Shown in pieces: positions 41,273-48,948 of a stretch of 64,000 bases of DNA. The notes below the pieces were generated by a model, which ran no database searches, had not been told where the DNA came from, and saw only the letters and a list, made by a program, of their open reading frames with translations. The translations under genes were made by a program, and so were the position numbers. The stretch covers positions 124,001 to 188,000 of the forward strand of contig DATMFO010000004.1 in NCBI GenBank assembly GCA_035556135.1. Reading direction: 5' to 3'. This stretch comes from ZC4RG30 sp035556135 (GTDB lineage Bacteria; Pseudomonadota; Gammaproteobacteria; Steroidobacterales; Steroidobacteraceae). Within the stretch, counting starts at the first letter, position 1; each line of letters starts with the position of its first letter.

Positions 41273-44200
41273 ATGTCGAAGTCCCCGCCTCTGCACCAAG
41301 CCATCCGCATCCAGGGCGCGCGCCAGAACAACCTGCGCAACCTCTCGATTGACCTGCCGCTCGGCGAACTGACCGTCATCACCGGCGTCTCCGGCTCGGG
41401 CAAGTCCTCCCTTGCCTTCGACACGCTGTACGCCGAGGGACAGCGGCGGTACGTGGAGACCTTCAGTCCCTACGCGCGGCAGTTCCTCGACCGCATGGAC
41501 CGGCCGCAGGTCGACCGCATCGACGGCATTCCCCCGGCCATCGCCATCGACCAGACCAACCCGGTGCGCACCTCGCGTTCCACGGTCGGCACGATGACCG
41601 AGATCAACGACCACCTGAAGCTGCTGTTCGCGCGCGCGGCGAAACTGCATTGCCGCAGCTGTGGCCAGCCGGTGCGGCGCGACACACCTTCTTCAATCCT
41701 CGCCTCGCTGCGCGAGCGCGCGGCGGCGATCGATGATCCGCGCCTGCTGGTGTGCTTCGAGGTGACGCGGCCGGAGAACCTGTCGGAAAAAGACCTGCGC
41801 GCGCTGCTGGAATCACAAGGCTACGTGCGCTTCCTGGAAGAGGATGGCAAAGGGCCGCACCACAGGCTCACCGTGATCCAGGACCGGCTGCGACTGGGCA
41901 ATGCCGAGCCCGCGCGCGTGGGTGAGGCGCTCGAGGCAGCACTGAAGGGTGGTCGCGGGCACATCGTCGTGCACGCGCTCGATGCCGATGGCGCCACCAG
42001 CGCCAGCTGGCGCTACTCCGCCGGCCTGCACTGCGCGGACTGCGACATCAGCTACCAGGATCCCCTGCCCAGCCACTTCTCCTTCAATTCGCCTTTGGGT
42101 GCCTGCGACACCTGCCGCGGCTTCGGCCGCGTGATCGGCGTGGACTACGACCTGGTGGTGCCGGACCAGAACAAGACGCTGTCCGGCGGCGCGGTGAAGC
42201 CCTGGCAGACGGCCACCGGCAAGGAATGCCAGGACGACATGGAGAAGCATGCGCCGGCGGCCGGCATTCCCCTCGACGTGCCATACCACGACCTCACCGA
42301 CGACCAGCGCAACTGGGTGATCAACGGTGACGGCCGCAAGGGTCGCAAGCACTGGTACGGCATCAAGGGCTACTTCGACTGGCTGGAGAGCAAGGCCTAC
42401 AAGATGCACGTGCGCGTGCTGCTCTCGCGCTACCGCAGCTACACCGAATGCCCGGCCTGCAAGGGCGCGCGGCTGAAGCCGGAGTCGCTGCTGTGGCGGC
42501 TGGGGCCGCACAACATGCAGGCGCTGTCCATGCTGCCGGTGGCGCGCTGCCGCGAGTTCTTCGCCGACCTGCAATTGCCGCCACCGCTGCAGGATGCCGA
42601 CTCGCTGGTGCTGGATGAAATCCGCGCGCGCCTCGGCTACCTGTGCGAGGTGGGCCTGGGCTACCTCACACTCGACCGCCAGTCACGCACGCTGTCCGGG
42701 GGCGAGGTCCAGCGCATCAACCTCACCACCGCGCTGGGCACCTCGCTGGTGCACACGCTGTTCGTGCTCGATGAACCTTCGATCGGCCTGCATCCGCGCG
42801 ACATGGGCCGCGTGATCGGCGTGATGCAGAAGCTGCGCGACGCGGGCAACACGCTGGTGGTGGTGGAGCACGACCCGCAGATCATGTTCGAAGCCGACCG
42901 GCTGATCGACATGGGACCCGGCGCGGGTGAGCACGGTGGTCGCATCCTGTTCAACGGCCCGCCCGCCGGCGTGCTGCGCGAAAAGGAATCGCTCACCGGC
43001 GACTACCTTGCAGGCCGCAGGCGCATCGTGCCCGTCGACGAAAGCCCCGCCGTCTCCACCGAACCCATGGCACACGCCGCCCGCACGCTGGTGCTGGAGG
43101 GCGCCAGCCTGCACAACGTGCACGATGCCACGCTGCGCGTGCCGCTGGGACAGCTGGTGTGCGTCACCGGCGTCTCCGGCTCCGGCAAGAGCACGCTGGT
43201 GACCGAGCTGCTCTACCCGGCCCTGCAGCGCACCTTCGGCAAACCCGCCGAGATGCAGGGCAGCTTCGAGAAGCTCAGCGGCCACGGCCACCTGCAGGGC
43301 GTGACGCTGGTGGACCAGTCGCCCATTGGCCGCAACGCGCGATCTTGTCCCGTCAGCTTCATCGGTGCCTTCGATCCCATCCGCCAGCTGTTCGCGAAGC
43401 TGCCCGAGGCGATGGCACGGGGCTACACACCCGGCACCTTCAGCTTCAACTCCGGCAACGGCCGCTGTCCGGACTGCGGCGGCAATGGTTTCGAGCACGT
43501 GGAAATGCAGCTGCTGGCCGATGTGTACCTGCGCTGCCCCACCTGCAATGGCCGCCGCTACCGCGACGAGGTGCTGGAGCTCACCGTCGAAGGCGCGCAG
43601 GGTGGCCGCGCCGACATCGCCACCGTGCTCGAAATGACGGTCACCGAGGCGCTGGCGTTCTTTGCCGGTGAGGACGAGGTGCTCGCGCGCCTGCAGCCGC
43701 TGGCGGATGTGGGACTCTCCTACCTGAAGCTGGGCCAGCCCGTGCCCACGCTTTCCGGCGGCGAGGCGCAGCGACTGAAGCTGGCGGGCCACCTGGCCGA
43801 TGTGGCCGGCACCACCGGACAGCTGCTGATCTTCGACGAACCCACCACGGGCCTGCACTTCGAGGACATCGCCAGGCTGATGCGCGCCTTCCGGGCGCTC
43901 ACCAGGCGCGGCGCCTCGCTGCTGGTGATCGAGCACAACCTCGATGTGATCGGCGCGGCGGACTGGCTGATCGAACTCGGCCCCGAAGGCGGCGATGGCG
44001 GCGGCCGCATCGTGGGCTCGGGCACGCCCGCCGAGTTCCGCGCCGGTCGCATCGGCCACACCGGCGTGGCGCTGGCCAGCTACACGCTTTCGGCCGAAGC
44101 CGTGCGCGATGCTGCCCGCCAGCACCTGGCGCCGCCGGAGCCGCCCCGTGCCATCGAGGTGCGCGGCGCGCGCGAGCACAACCTGAAGAACATCGATGCC

Positions 44201-46732
44201 CAGCTGCCGCATGGGGCGATGACGGTGGTCACCGGTGTCTCCGGCTCGGGCAAGTCCACGCTGGCCTTCGACATCATCTTCGGTGAGGGCCAGCGCCGCT
44301 ACCTGGAGTCGCTGAACGCCTATGCACGCCAGTTCGTGCAGCCTGCCTCGCGCGCCGATGCCGATTCGGTCACCGGCATTCCGCCCGCGGTGGCCATCGA
44401 GCAGCGCACCAGCCGCGGCGGCCGCAAGAGCACGGTGGCCACGCTCACCGAGATCCATCCCTTCCTGCGCCTGCTGTTCGTGAAGCTGGGCGTGCAGCAT
44501 TGCCCGGACTGCCAGATCCCCATCGAGCCGCTCAGCGCCGACGCCATCACCGCGCGCATCCTCAAAGGCCACCGGCAGAAGGAGATCACGCTGCTGGCGC
44601 CGCTGGTGAGCGGACGCAAGGGCATCTACAACGAGCTGGCGCGCTGGGCGGCGAAGAAGGGCCACGAGCAGCTGCGCGTGGACGGCAAGCTGGTTTCCAC
44701 CGCGCGCTGGCCGAAACTGGCGCGCAACAAGGTGCACGACATCGAGCTGCCCCTGGGCACGCTGCAGGCCACGCCGCGCAACGAGACGCAGCTGCGCGAA
44801 CTGATCGATGCAGGCCTGGAGGCGGGCAAGGGCGTAGTGATGGTGCAGGCTGCGGGCAGCAGCACGTTGCATTCCTTCTCTTCCCGCCGCGCCTGCCCGG
44901 ACTGCGGACGCGGTTTCCCCGAGCCGGATCCCCGCCTCTTCGCCTGGAGCAGCGCGCGCGGCTGGTGCCCGGACTGCCACGGCACCGGCCTCGAACTGCC
45001 TGAGTTCGACGAGGAGCAGACGGGAGAGGAAGACTACTGGCTGGAGGCCGGTGCCGACGCGCATGTCTGTGAGACCTGCGATGGCGCGCGCATGAACACG
45101 GTGGCGCTGGCGGTGAAGTTCCGCGACCGGTCGATTGCCGACCTGGCCGCCCTGTCCATCGATTCGCTCGCCACCTTCCTGCAGCAGCTGAAACTCGGTG
45201 CGCGTGAAGGAGCCATCGCAAAGGACCTGGTACCGGAGATCAGCGGCCGCCTCGGCTTCCTCGCGCGCGTGGGCCTGGGCTACCTCACGCTGGATCGCGC
45301 CGCGCCAACACTGTCGGGCGGCGAGACGCAGCGCCTGCGCCTGGCCGCGCAGCTGGGCTCGAACCTGCGCGGCGTGTGTTACGTGCTCGACGAACCCACC
45401 ATCGGCCTGCATCCGCGCGACAACCGCCTGCTGCTCGATGCGCTCGGCGAACTTGGCCAGGGGCGCAACACGCTGGTGGTGGTGGAGCACGACGAGGAAA
45501 CCATCCGCCGTGCCGACCATGTGCTCGACTTGGGACCGGGCGCCGGCTCGCGCGGCGGGCACGTGGTCGTGGCCGGCACCATGGCCGAAATCCTCGCCCA
45601 TCCAGACTCCATCACCGGCCGCTGCCTGCGCGAACCCATGCGCCATCCGGTTGAGCCGCGTCGCCCCGTGGTGAAGCGCGGCGCCAGCGCCACGCCCATG
45701 CTGCGGCTGGAAGGCATCTCGCTGCACAACCTGCGCGGACTGGACGTCGACCTGCCACTGGGCCGGCTCATCGCGCTCACCGGGGTCTCCGGGTCGGGCA
45801 AATCCACGCTGGCCCTTGATGTGCTGCGCCCGGAACTGGCCCGGGCACTGGTGCGCGGCACGAAGGCGAAGTCTGCCCGGCCCCAGTACTGCAAGGCGAT
45901 CCACGGCGTGCAGCTGATCGAGCGCGTGCTCGAGGTGGACCAGACGCCCATCGGCAAGACGCCGCGATCCTGCCCTGCCACCTACGTGGGTTTCTGGGAT
46001 GCGATCCGCCGTGTGTTTGCCGGCACCACCGAGGCTTCGATCCGCGGCTACGGACCCAGCCGTTTCTCCTTCAATACCGCCGGCGGCCGCTGTCCCGCCT
46101 GCGAGGGCCAGGGCATGCGCACGGTGGAGATGAACTTCCTCCCCGACGTGAAGGTGCCCTGCGATGCGTGCAAGGGCAAGCGCTTCGACCCTGACACCCT
46201 CGGCGTGCTCTGGCGTGGCAGGAGCATCGGCGACGTGCTGGCCATGAGCGTGGACGAGGCGGTGGAGTTCTTCGCCAGCCACAAGAGCATCCGCCATGCG
46301 CTGGCGCTGCTGCAGGAAGTGGGGCTGGGCTATCTCACGCTGGGCCAGCAGAGCCCCACGCTCTCCGGTGGCGAAGCACAGCGCATCAAGCTGGTCACCG
46401 AACTGGCCCGCCTCAGGCCCGACGCGGTGCCCTCCGCGCGCGGCGCGTTCTACATCCTCGATGAGCCGACCGTGGGACTGCACATGGCCGACGTTGAGCG
46501 CCTGATCGCCGTGCTGCACCGCCTGGCCGACGCCGGCAACACCGTGCTGGTGGTGGAGCATAATCTCGACGTGGTGGCACAGGCAGACTGGGTGATCGAT
46601 CTCGGGCCTGAGGCAGGACCTGCGGGCGGCCGCTGTGTCGTGGCCGGTCCTCCCTCCGTCGTGGCCGGTCACCGCACCTCGCGCACCGGCGCGGAACTGC
46701 GCCTATTCCTGGAGCAGCGCCGTGCCGCATGA
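41273..46732 (+). CDS. uvrA2: Tandem double-length UvrA excision nuclease subunit
   Basis: This 1819-residue protein is equal to two UvrA units in one chain. UvrA (about 940 residues) finds bulky DNA lesions for nucleotide excision repair. Four Walker A sites of the type GVSGSGKS occur near residues 38, 634, 987 and 1503. LSGGE-type signature motifs also appear (TLSGGEVQR, TLSGGEAQR, TLSGGETQR, TLSGGEAQR), with D-E-P Walker B motifs. Cys-x2-Cys zinc elements are present (CPDCGGNG...CPTCNGRR, CPACEGQG...CDACKGKR). One chain could thus replace the usual UvrA dimer. The LexA box upstream makes it SOS-controlled. A separate normal uvrA probably lies elsewhere. Confidence 0.93.
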   Translation: MSKSPPLHQAIRIQGARQNNLRNLSIDLPLGELTVITGVSGSGKSSLAFDTLYAEGQRRYVETFSPYARQFLDRMDRPQVDRIDGIPPAIAIDQTNPVRTSRSTVGTMTEINDHLKLLFARAAKLHCRSCGQPVRRDTPSSILASLRERAAAIDDPRLLVCFEVTRPENLSEKDLRALLESQGYVRFLEEDGKGPHHRLTVIQDRLRLGNAEPARVGEALEAALKGGRGHIVVHALDADGATSASWRYSAGLHCADCDISYQDPLPSHFSFNSPLGACDTCRGFGRVIGVDYDLVVPDQNKTLSGGAVKPWQTATGKECQDDMEKHAPAAGIPLDVPYHDLTDDQRNWVINGDGRKGRKHWYGIKGYFDWLESKAYKMHVRVLLSRYRSYTECPACKGARLKPESLLWRLGPHNMQALSMLPVARCREFFADLQLPPPLQDADSLVLDEIRARLGYLCEVGLGYLTLDRQSRTLSGGEVQRINLTTALGTSLVHTLFVLDEPSIGLHPRDMGRVIGVMQKLRDAGNTLVVVEHDPQIMFEADRLIDMGPGAGEHGGRILFNGPPAGVLREKESLTGDYLAGRRRIVPVDESPAVSTEPMAHAARTLVLEGASLHNVHDATLRVPLGQLVCVTGVSGSGKSTLVTELLYPALQRTFGKPAEMQGSFEKLSGHGHLQGVTLVDQSPIGRNARSCPVSFIGAFDPIRQLFAKLPEAMARGYTPGTFSFNSGNGRCPDCGGNGFEHVEMQLLADVYLRCPTCNGRRYRDEVLELTVEGAQGGRADIATVLEMTVTEALAFFAGEDEVLARLQPLADVGLSYLKLGQPVPTLSGGEAQRLKLAGHLADVAGTTGQLLIFDEPTTGLHFEDIARLMRAFRALTRRGASLLVIEHNLDVIGAADWLIELGPEGGDGGGRIVGSGTPAEFRAGRIGHTGVALASYTLSAEAVRDAARQHLAPPEPPRAIEVRGAREHNLKNIDAQLPHGAMTVVTGVSGSGKSTLAFDIIFGEGQRRYLESLNAYARQFVQPASRADADSVTGIPPAVAIEQRTSRGGRKSTVATLTEIHPFLRLLFVKLGVQHCPDCQIPIEPLSADAITARILKGHRQKEITLLAPLVSGRKGIYNELARWAAKKGHEQLRVDGKLVSTARWPKLARNKVHDIELPLGTLQATPRNETQLRELIDAGLEAGKGVVMVQAAGSSTLHSFSSRRACPDCGRGFPEPDPRLFAWSSARGWCPDCHGTGLELPEFDEEQTGEEDYWLEAGADAHVCETCDGARMNTVALAVKFRDRSIADLAALSIDSLATFLQQLKLGAREGAIAKDLVPEISGRLGFLARVGLGYLTLDRAAPTLSGGETQRLRLAAQLGSNLRGVCYVLDEPTIGLHPRDNRLLLDALGELGQGRNTLVVVEHDEETIRRADHVLDLGPGAGSRGGHVVVAGTMAEILAHPDSITGRCLREPMRHPVEPRRPVVKRGASATPMLRLEGISLHNLRGLDVDLPLGRLIALTGVSGSGKSTLALDVLRPELARALVRGTKAKSARPQYCKAIHGVQLIERVLEVDQTPIGKTPRSCPATYVGFWDAIRRVFAGTTEASIRGYGPSRFSFNTAGGRCPACEGQGMRTVEMNFLPDVKVPCDACKGKRFDPDTLGVLWRGRSIGDVLAMSVDEAVEFFASHKSIRHALALLQEVGLGYLTLGQQSPTLSGGEAQRIKLVTELARLRPDAVPSARGAFYILDEPTVGLHMADVERLIAVLHRLADAGNTVLVVEHNLDVVAQADWVIDLGPEAGPAGGRCVVAGPPSVVAGHRTSRTGAELRLFLEQRRAA

Positions 46733-47018
46733 CATCGGCTGCTGGAAATGCGGTGCTTCGCTGTCAGCGTTGCCGCTGCCCTTCGGGCGCACCGAGCGCT
46801 GCCGCCAGTGCGGCGCGGACCTGCATGCTTGCCGGCTGTGCTCGCTGTACGACCCGCGCGCCTGGCAGCAATGCCGTGAGCCCACCGTGGAAGAAGTGCG
46901 CGACAAGGAACGCGCCAACTTCTGCGATCACTACAAGCCGGTGGCCGGCGCGTTCAAGGGTGCCAACACCACGGCCGATGCAGCCCGCGCGGAGCTCGAT
47001 AAGCTGTTCGGAAAATAG
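46722..47018 (+). CDS. Small zinc-ribbon protein
   Basis: This 98-residue protein has two Cys-x2-Cys knuckles (CWKCGAS and CRQCGAD), more Cys/His in HACRLCSLYDP and CREP, and a FCDHYKP near the middle. It probably binds one or two zincs; function is unknown. GTG at 46722 is chosen because GGAG lies 7 bases upstream. The gene overlaps the end of the double uvrA gene by 11 bases, so it is likely cotranscribed and SOS-induced with it. No membrane segment is present. Confidence 0.65.
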   Translation: MPHDIGCWKCGASLSALPLPFGRTERCRQCGADLHACRLCSLYDPRAWQQCREPTVEEVRDKERANFCDHYKPVAGAFKGANTTADAARAELDKLFGK

Positions 47019-47039
47019 GCGCGGGAGGATTCCCGCGCC
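47009..47039 (-). terminator. Intrinsic terminator of the SPOR-like gene
   Basis: GGCGCGGGA (47018-47026), GGAT, TCCCGCGCC (47031-47039) is a perfect 9-bp hairpin. On the minus strand it is followed by TATTTTCC, the U-rich tail of a Rho-independent terminator. On the plus strand there is no U-tract, but it may also slow the convergent transcript. Confidence 0.7.
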
Positions 47040-47047
47040 CCACCGGA

Positions 47048-48655
47048 TCAATTGCCGCCGAGGCGGCCCAGCAGGCGCGAGAACCGGCCGCCGGACTTCT
47101 TCTCCGGCTTGCGCGCGGCGGCGTCGTTGATGATGGTGCGGCCGCCATCATCCAGTGACAGCGTCGAAGCGCCCAGGATCTCCAGCGTCGACTCGAGCAC
47201 CTCGGCGCCACCGACACCGGCGCTGATCTTGCGGTCCAGCGGTACATCCGGCGCGCGGCGACGGGCCACCACGCGTTTGCCCACCGGATGGCCGGTGGCC
47301 TTGCCCGGGACCGGGGCCGCTGCTGGCGCCGCGGGCGCCTTGGGCGCAGCCTTGGGCGCCAGGCGCGGCGGCACGGCGGCCGCCACCGGCTTGCCGGCCA
47401 CCCTGGCACGCACGGCGTCGTCGATGTCACGACGCGGCGGCGGCGGGCGGTCGTCGGCCAGCAGCTCGAAGCCTTCCATGCCTTCGCGGCGCAGGTCGGC
47501 GTCGGTGGTCTTCTCCGGCCCGCCCGGAGGCGGCGAAGTGGTGCCACGTGCGCGATCCCGTTCCTTCACGGCTACCGGCACCACGGCCACGGTCGTGTAG
47601 TCCGAGCGCACGTAGTTGGCCACCTGCGAGGCGGAGTTGGGATCGCTGAAGAAGCCCAGCCTGAGGCCGTACCACTTGCGTCCCTGGCGATTGCCTTCGA
47701 CGTTGTACAGCGTGTACGCCTCGAAGATGGCCAGGTGCGGCAGCGCGGCCACGTCCACCGGCGTGGTGGACCAGACCAGCTGCACGGCAAAGCATGGCGG
47801 CGCGTTGTTCTCGCGATCCACCTTGATGTCGGTGAGCGTCTGGGTGTCCTCGGGGGTCACCAGGCGCACCTGCGGTTCCTTGTCGAGACCATCGAACGGA
47901 TTCTTCAGCGGCGGCATCGCGGGGATCACCGGTGCTGCCTTGTCCGACGGCTCTTCAAGCAGGCTCAGCGCCTCGAGGTTGCTGAGCTCGCGCGCCGGCG
48001 CGGACTGCGCAGGCGTGGGCGCGGCTGCGGCCACAGGTGCGGCCACTGGCGCAGCTACTGGCACAGCCACAGGCGCAGCCACTGGCGCGGACGGGCTCGC
48101 GGTCGGGCTCGCGGTCGCGCTCGCGGGAACAGCCTTCGCCACGGGCGCCACCGCTGGCGCGGTACGCAGCGGAGAGGGCGCGATGATGGTTGGAGCGCTT
48201 GCTTCCGCTGCGCCTTCCGACAACTGTGCGAGCACGTCGCGCACGTTGGACATGGCTTCGATCGTCGGCGCCGCCGCAGGCATGACAGCCGCCGGAGGCG
48301 CGGCAACCGGTGCCGGCGCAGCCGCCGGCACCACGCTGCCCGGCGCGATGCGTCCACGACGCCCCGTGCCCGTGCTCGGCGCCGGACCAGCCCACGCGCC
48401 CGGATACACCTCGCGCACCGAAGGCAGCAGTTCCTCTGCCTGTTCCTGCGTCTGGAAATAGCCCATGTGCAGGCGGAAGCGCTCGCGCCCTTCCTCGCGC
48501 TGTCGGCTGACAAAGAAGGTGAATCGCTTGAGCGCGGGGGAGCTCGGATGCGACAGCGCCATGGGCGATGTCGATGCGGCCAGGTTGATCACGTACATCT
48601 GCGCGGGTGCGGTGGATTCTCCGGCACCGATACGTTCTGCGCTGCTTGCACTCAT
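47048..48655 (-). CDS. SPOR-like protein with Ala/Pro/Val-rich linker, riboswitch controlled
   Basis: This 535-residue protein has two similar modules with SPOR-like character, at about residues 20-95 (AQMYVINLAASTSPM, FRLHMGYFQTQEQAEELL) and 288-370 (PCFAVQLVWSTTPVD, WYGLRLGFFSDPNSASQV). They are joined by a low-complexity Ala/Pro/Val stretch (about 100-225). The tail is basic (KKSGGRFSRLLGRLGG). SPOR domains bind denuded peptidoglycan, but no signal peptide or membrane helix is evident here, so the modules may serve another contact. GGAG lies about 10 bases before the ATG. A c-di-GMP-I riboswitch precedes it, so it is probably an effector of that second messenger. Confidence 0.6.
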   Translation of the reverse strand: MSASSAERIGAGESTAPAQMYVINLAASTSPMALSHPSSPALKRFTFFVSRQREEGRERFRLHMGYFQTQEQAEELLPSVREVYPGAWAGPAPSTGTGRRGRIAPGSVVPAAAPAPVAAPPAAVMPAAAPTIEAMSNVRDVLAQLSEGAAEASAPTIIAPSPLRTAPAVAPVAKAVPASATASPTASPSAPVAAPVAVPVAAPVAAPVAAAAPTPAQSAPARELSNLEALSLLEEPSDKAAPVIPAMPPLKNPFDGLDKEPQVRLVTPEDTQTLTDIKVDRENNAPPCFAVQLVWSTTPVDVAALPHLAIFEAYTLYNVEGNRQGRKWYGLRLGFFSDPNSASQVANYVRSDYTTVAVVPVAVKERDRARGTTSPPPGGPEKTTDADLRREGMEGFELLADDRPPPPRRDIDDAVRARVAGKPVAAAVPPRLAPKAAPKAPAAPAAAPVPGKATGHPVGKRVVARRRAPDVPLDRKISAGVGGAEVLESTLEILGASTLSLDDGGRTIINDAAARKPEKKSGGRFSRLLGRLGGN

Positions 48656-48687
48656 TGCTGTGAAACTCCGTGGAAGCTTGTCTTCCG

Positions 48688-48778
48688 TGGGCGGCTCCGC
48701 TGTCTTGCGCGGGGGGATTCCCGAACAAGACCGGTGGCTTTGCGTCCCCGCCTCGCGACGGGTATGCCTTGGTCACTT
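48688..48778 (-). ncRNA. Cyclic-di-GMP-I (GEMM) riboswitch
   Basis: On the minus strand the core GGACGCAAAGCCACCGG (48747-48731) is the hallmark of the GEMM-I aptamer. It is preceded by AAGGCATACC (consensus GGCAAACC) and a hairpin CCGTC-GCGA-GGCGG with a GNRA-type tetraloop that docks in the aptamer. After it, GTCTTG (48731-48726) pairs perfectly with CAAGAC (48707-48702), followed by AGCGGAGCCGCC (consensus AGCCGGGTTGCC). All key parts are thus present. The aptamer ends about 30 bases before the SPOR-like gene's ATG, so control of translation is likely. The outer P1 stem (GAAG with CTTC) is my weakest assignment. Confidence 0.88.
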
Positions 48779-48787
48779 CGAAGTCAC

Positions 48788-48816
48788 AGTGTCGGCAACC
48801 AGCGACCCCGCGTCAA
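48788..48816 (-). promoter_or_regulatory. Promoter of the riboswitch transcript
   Basis: On the minus strand TTGACG (48816-48811), a 17-base spacer and GACACT (48793-48788) form a good sigma-70 promoter. The predicted start lies only a few bases before the riboswitch aptamer. Confidence 0.65.
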
Positions 48817-48846
48817 GAACTTGGTAAATGCGATATGTCATGAACA

Positions 48847-48864
48847 CGCTGCATCTTTGCAGCG
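48847..48864 (-). terminator. Hairpin after the GGDEF-EAL gene
   Basis: CGCTGCA, a 4-base loop and TGCAGCG form a perfect 7-bp stem about 85 bases after the GGDEF-EAL stop. On the minus strand TGTTCATG follows, a weak U-tract. It probably separates that transcript from the riboswitch unit. Confidence 0.4.
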
Positions 48865-48948
48865 TTGCGAGCTTGATCGCGGATGCGCAACATAACGTCG
48901 CGCGAGGGGCGGGAATAAGGGAAATGCCGATTGTCCGTGCGGCGCGGA

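Noticed and set aside
42683..46672. A 1329-codon open frame on the minus strand inside the double uvrA gene
   Set aside because: It is the antisense shadow of a GC-rich gene. The encoded sequence is His/Arg/Ala-rich and has no domain, while the plus strand encodes four perfect ATP-binding cassettes.
47950..48370. Short tandem repeats in the SPOR-like gene as a DNA repeat element
   Set aside because: They are codon-level repeats of an Ala/Pro/Val linker in frame with the gene, not a mobile or structural repeat.
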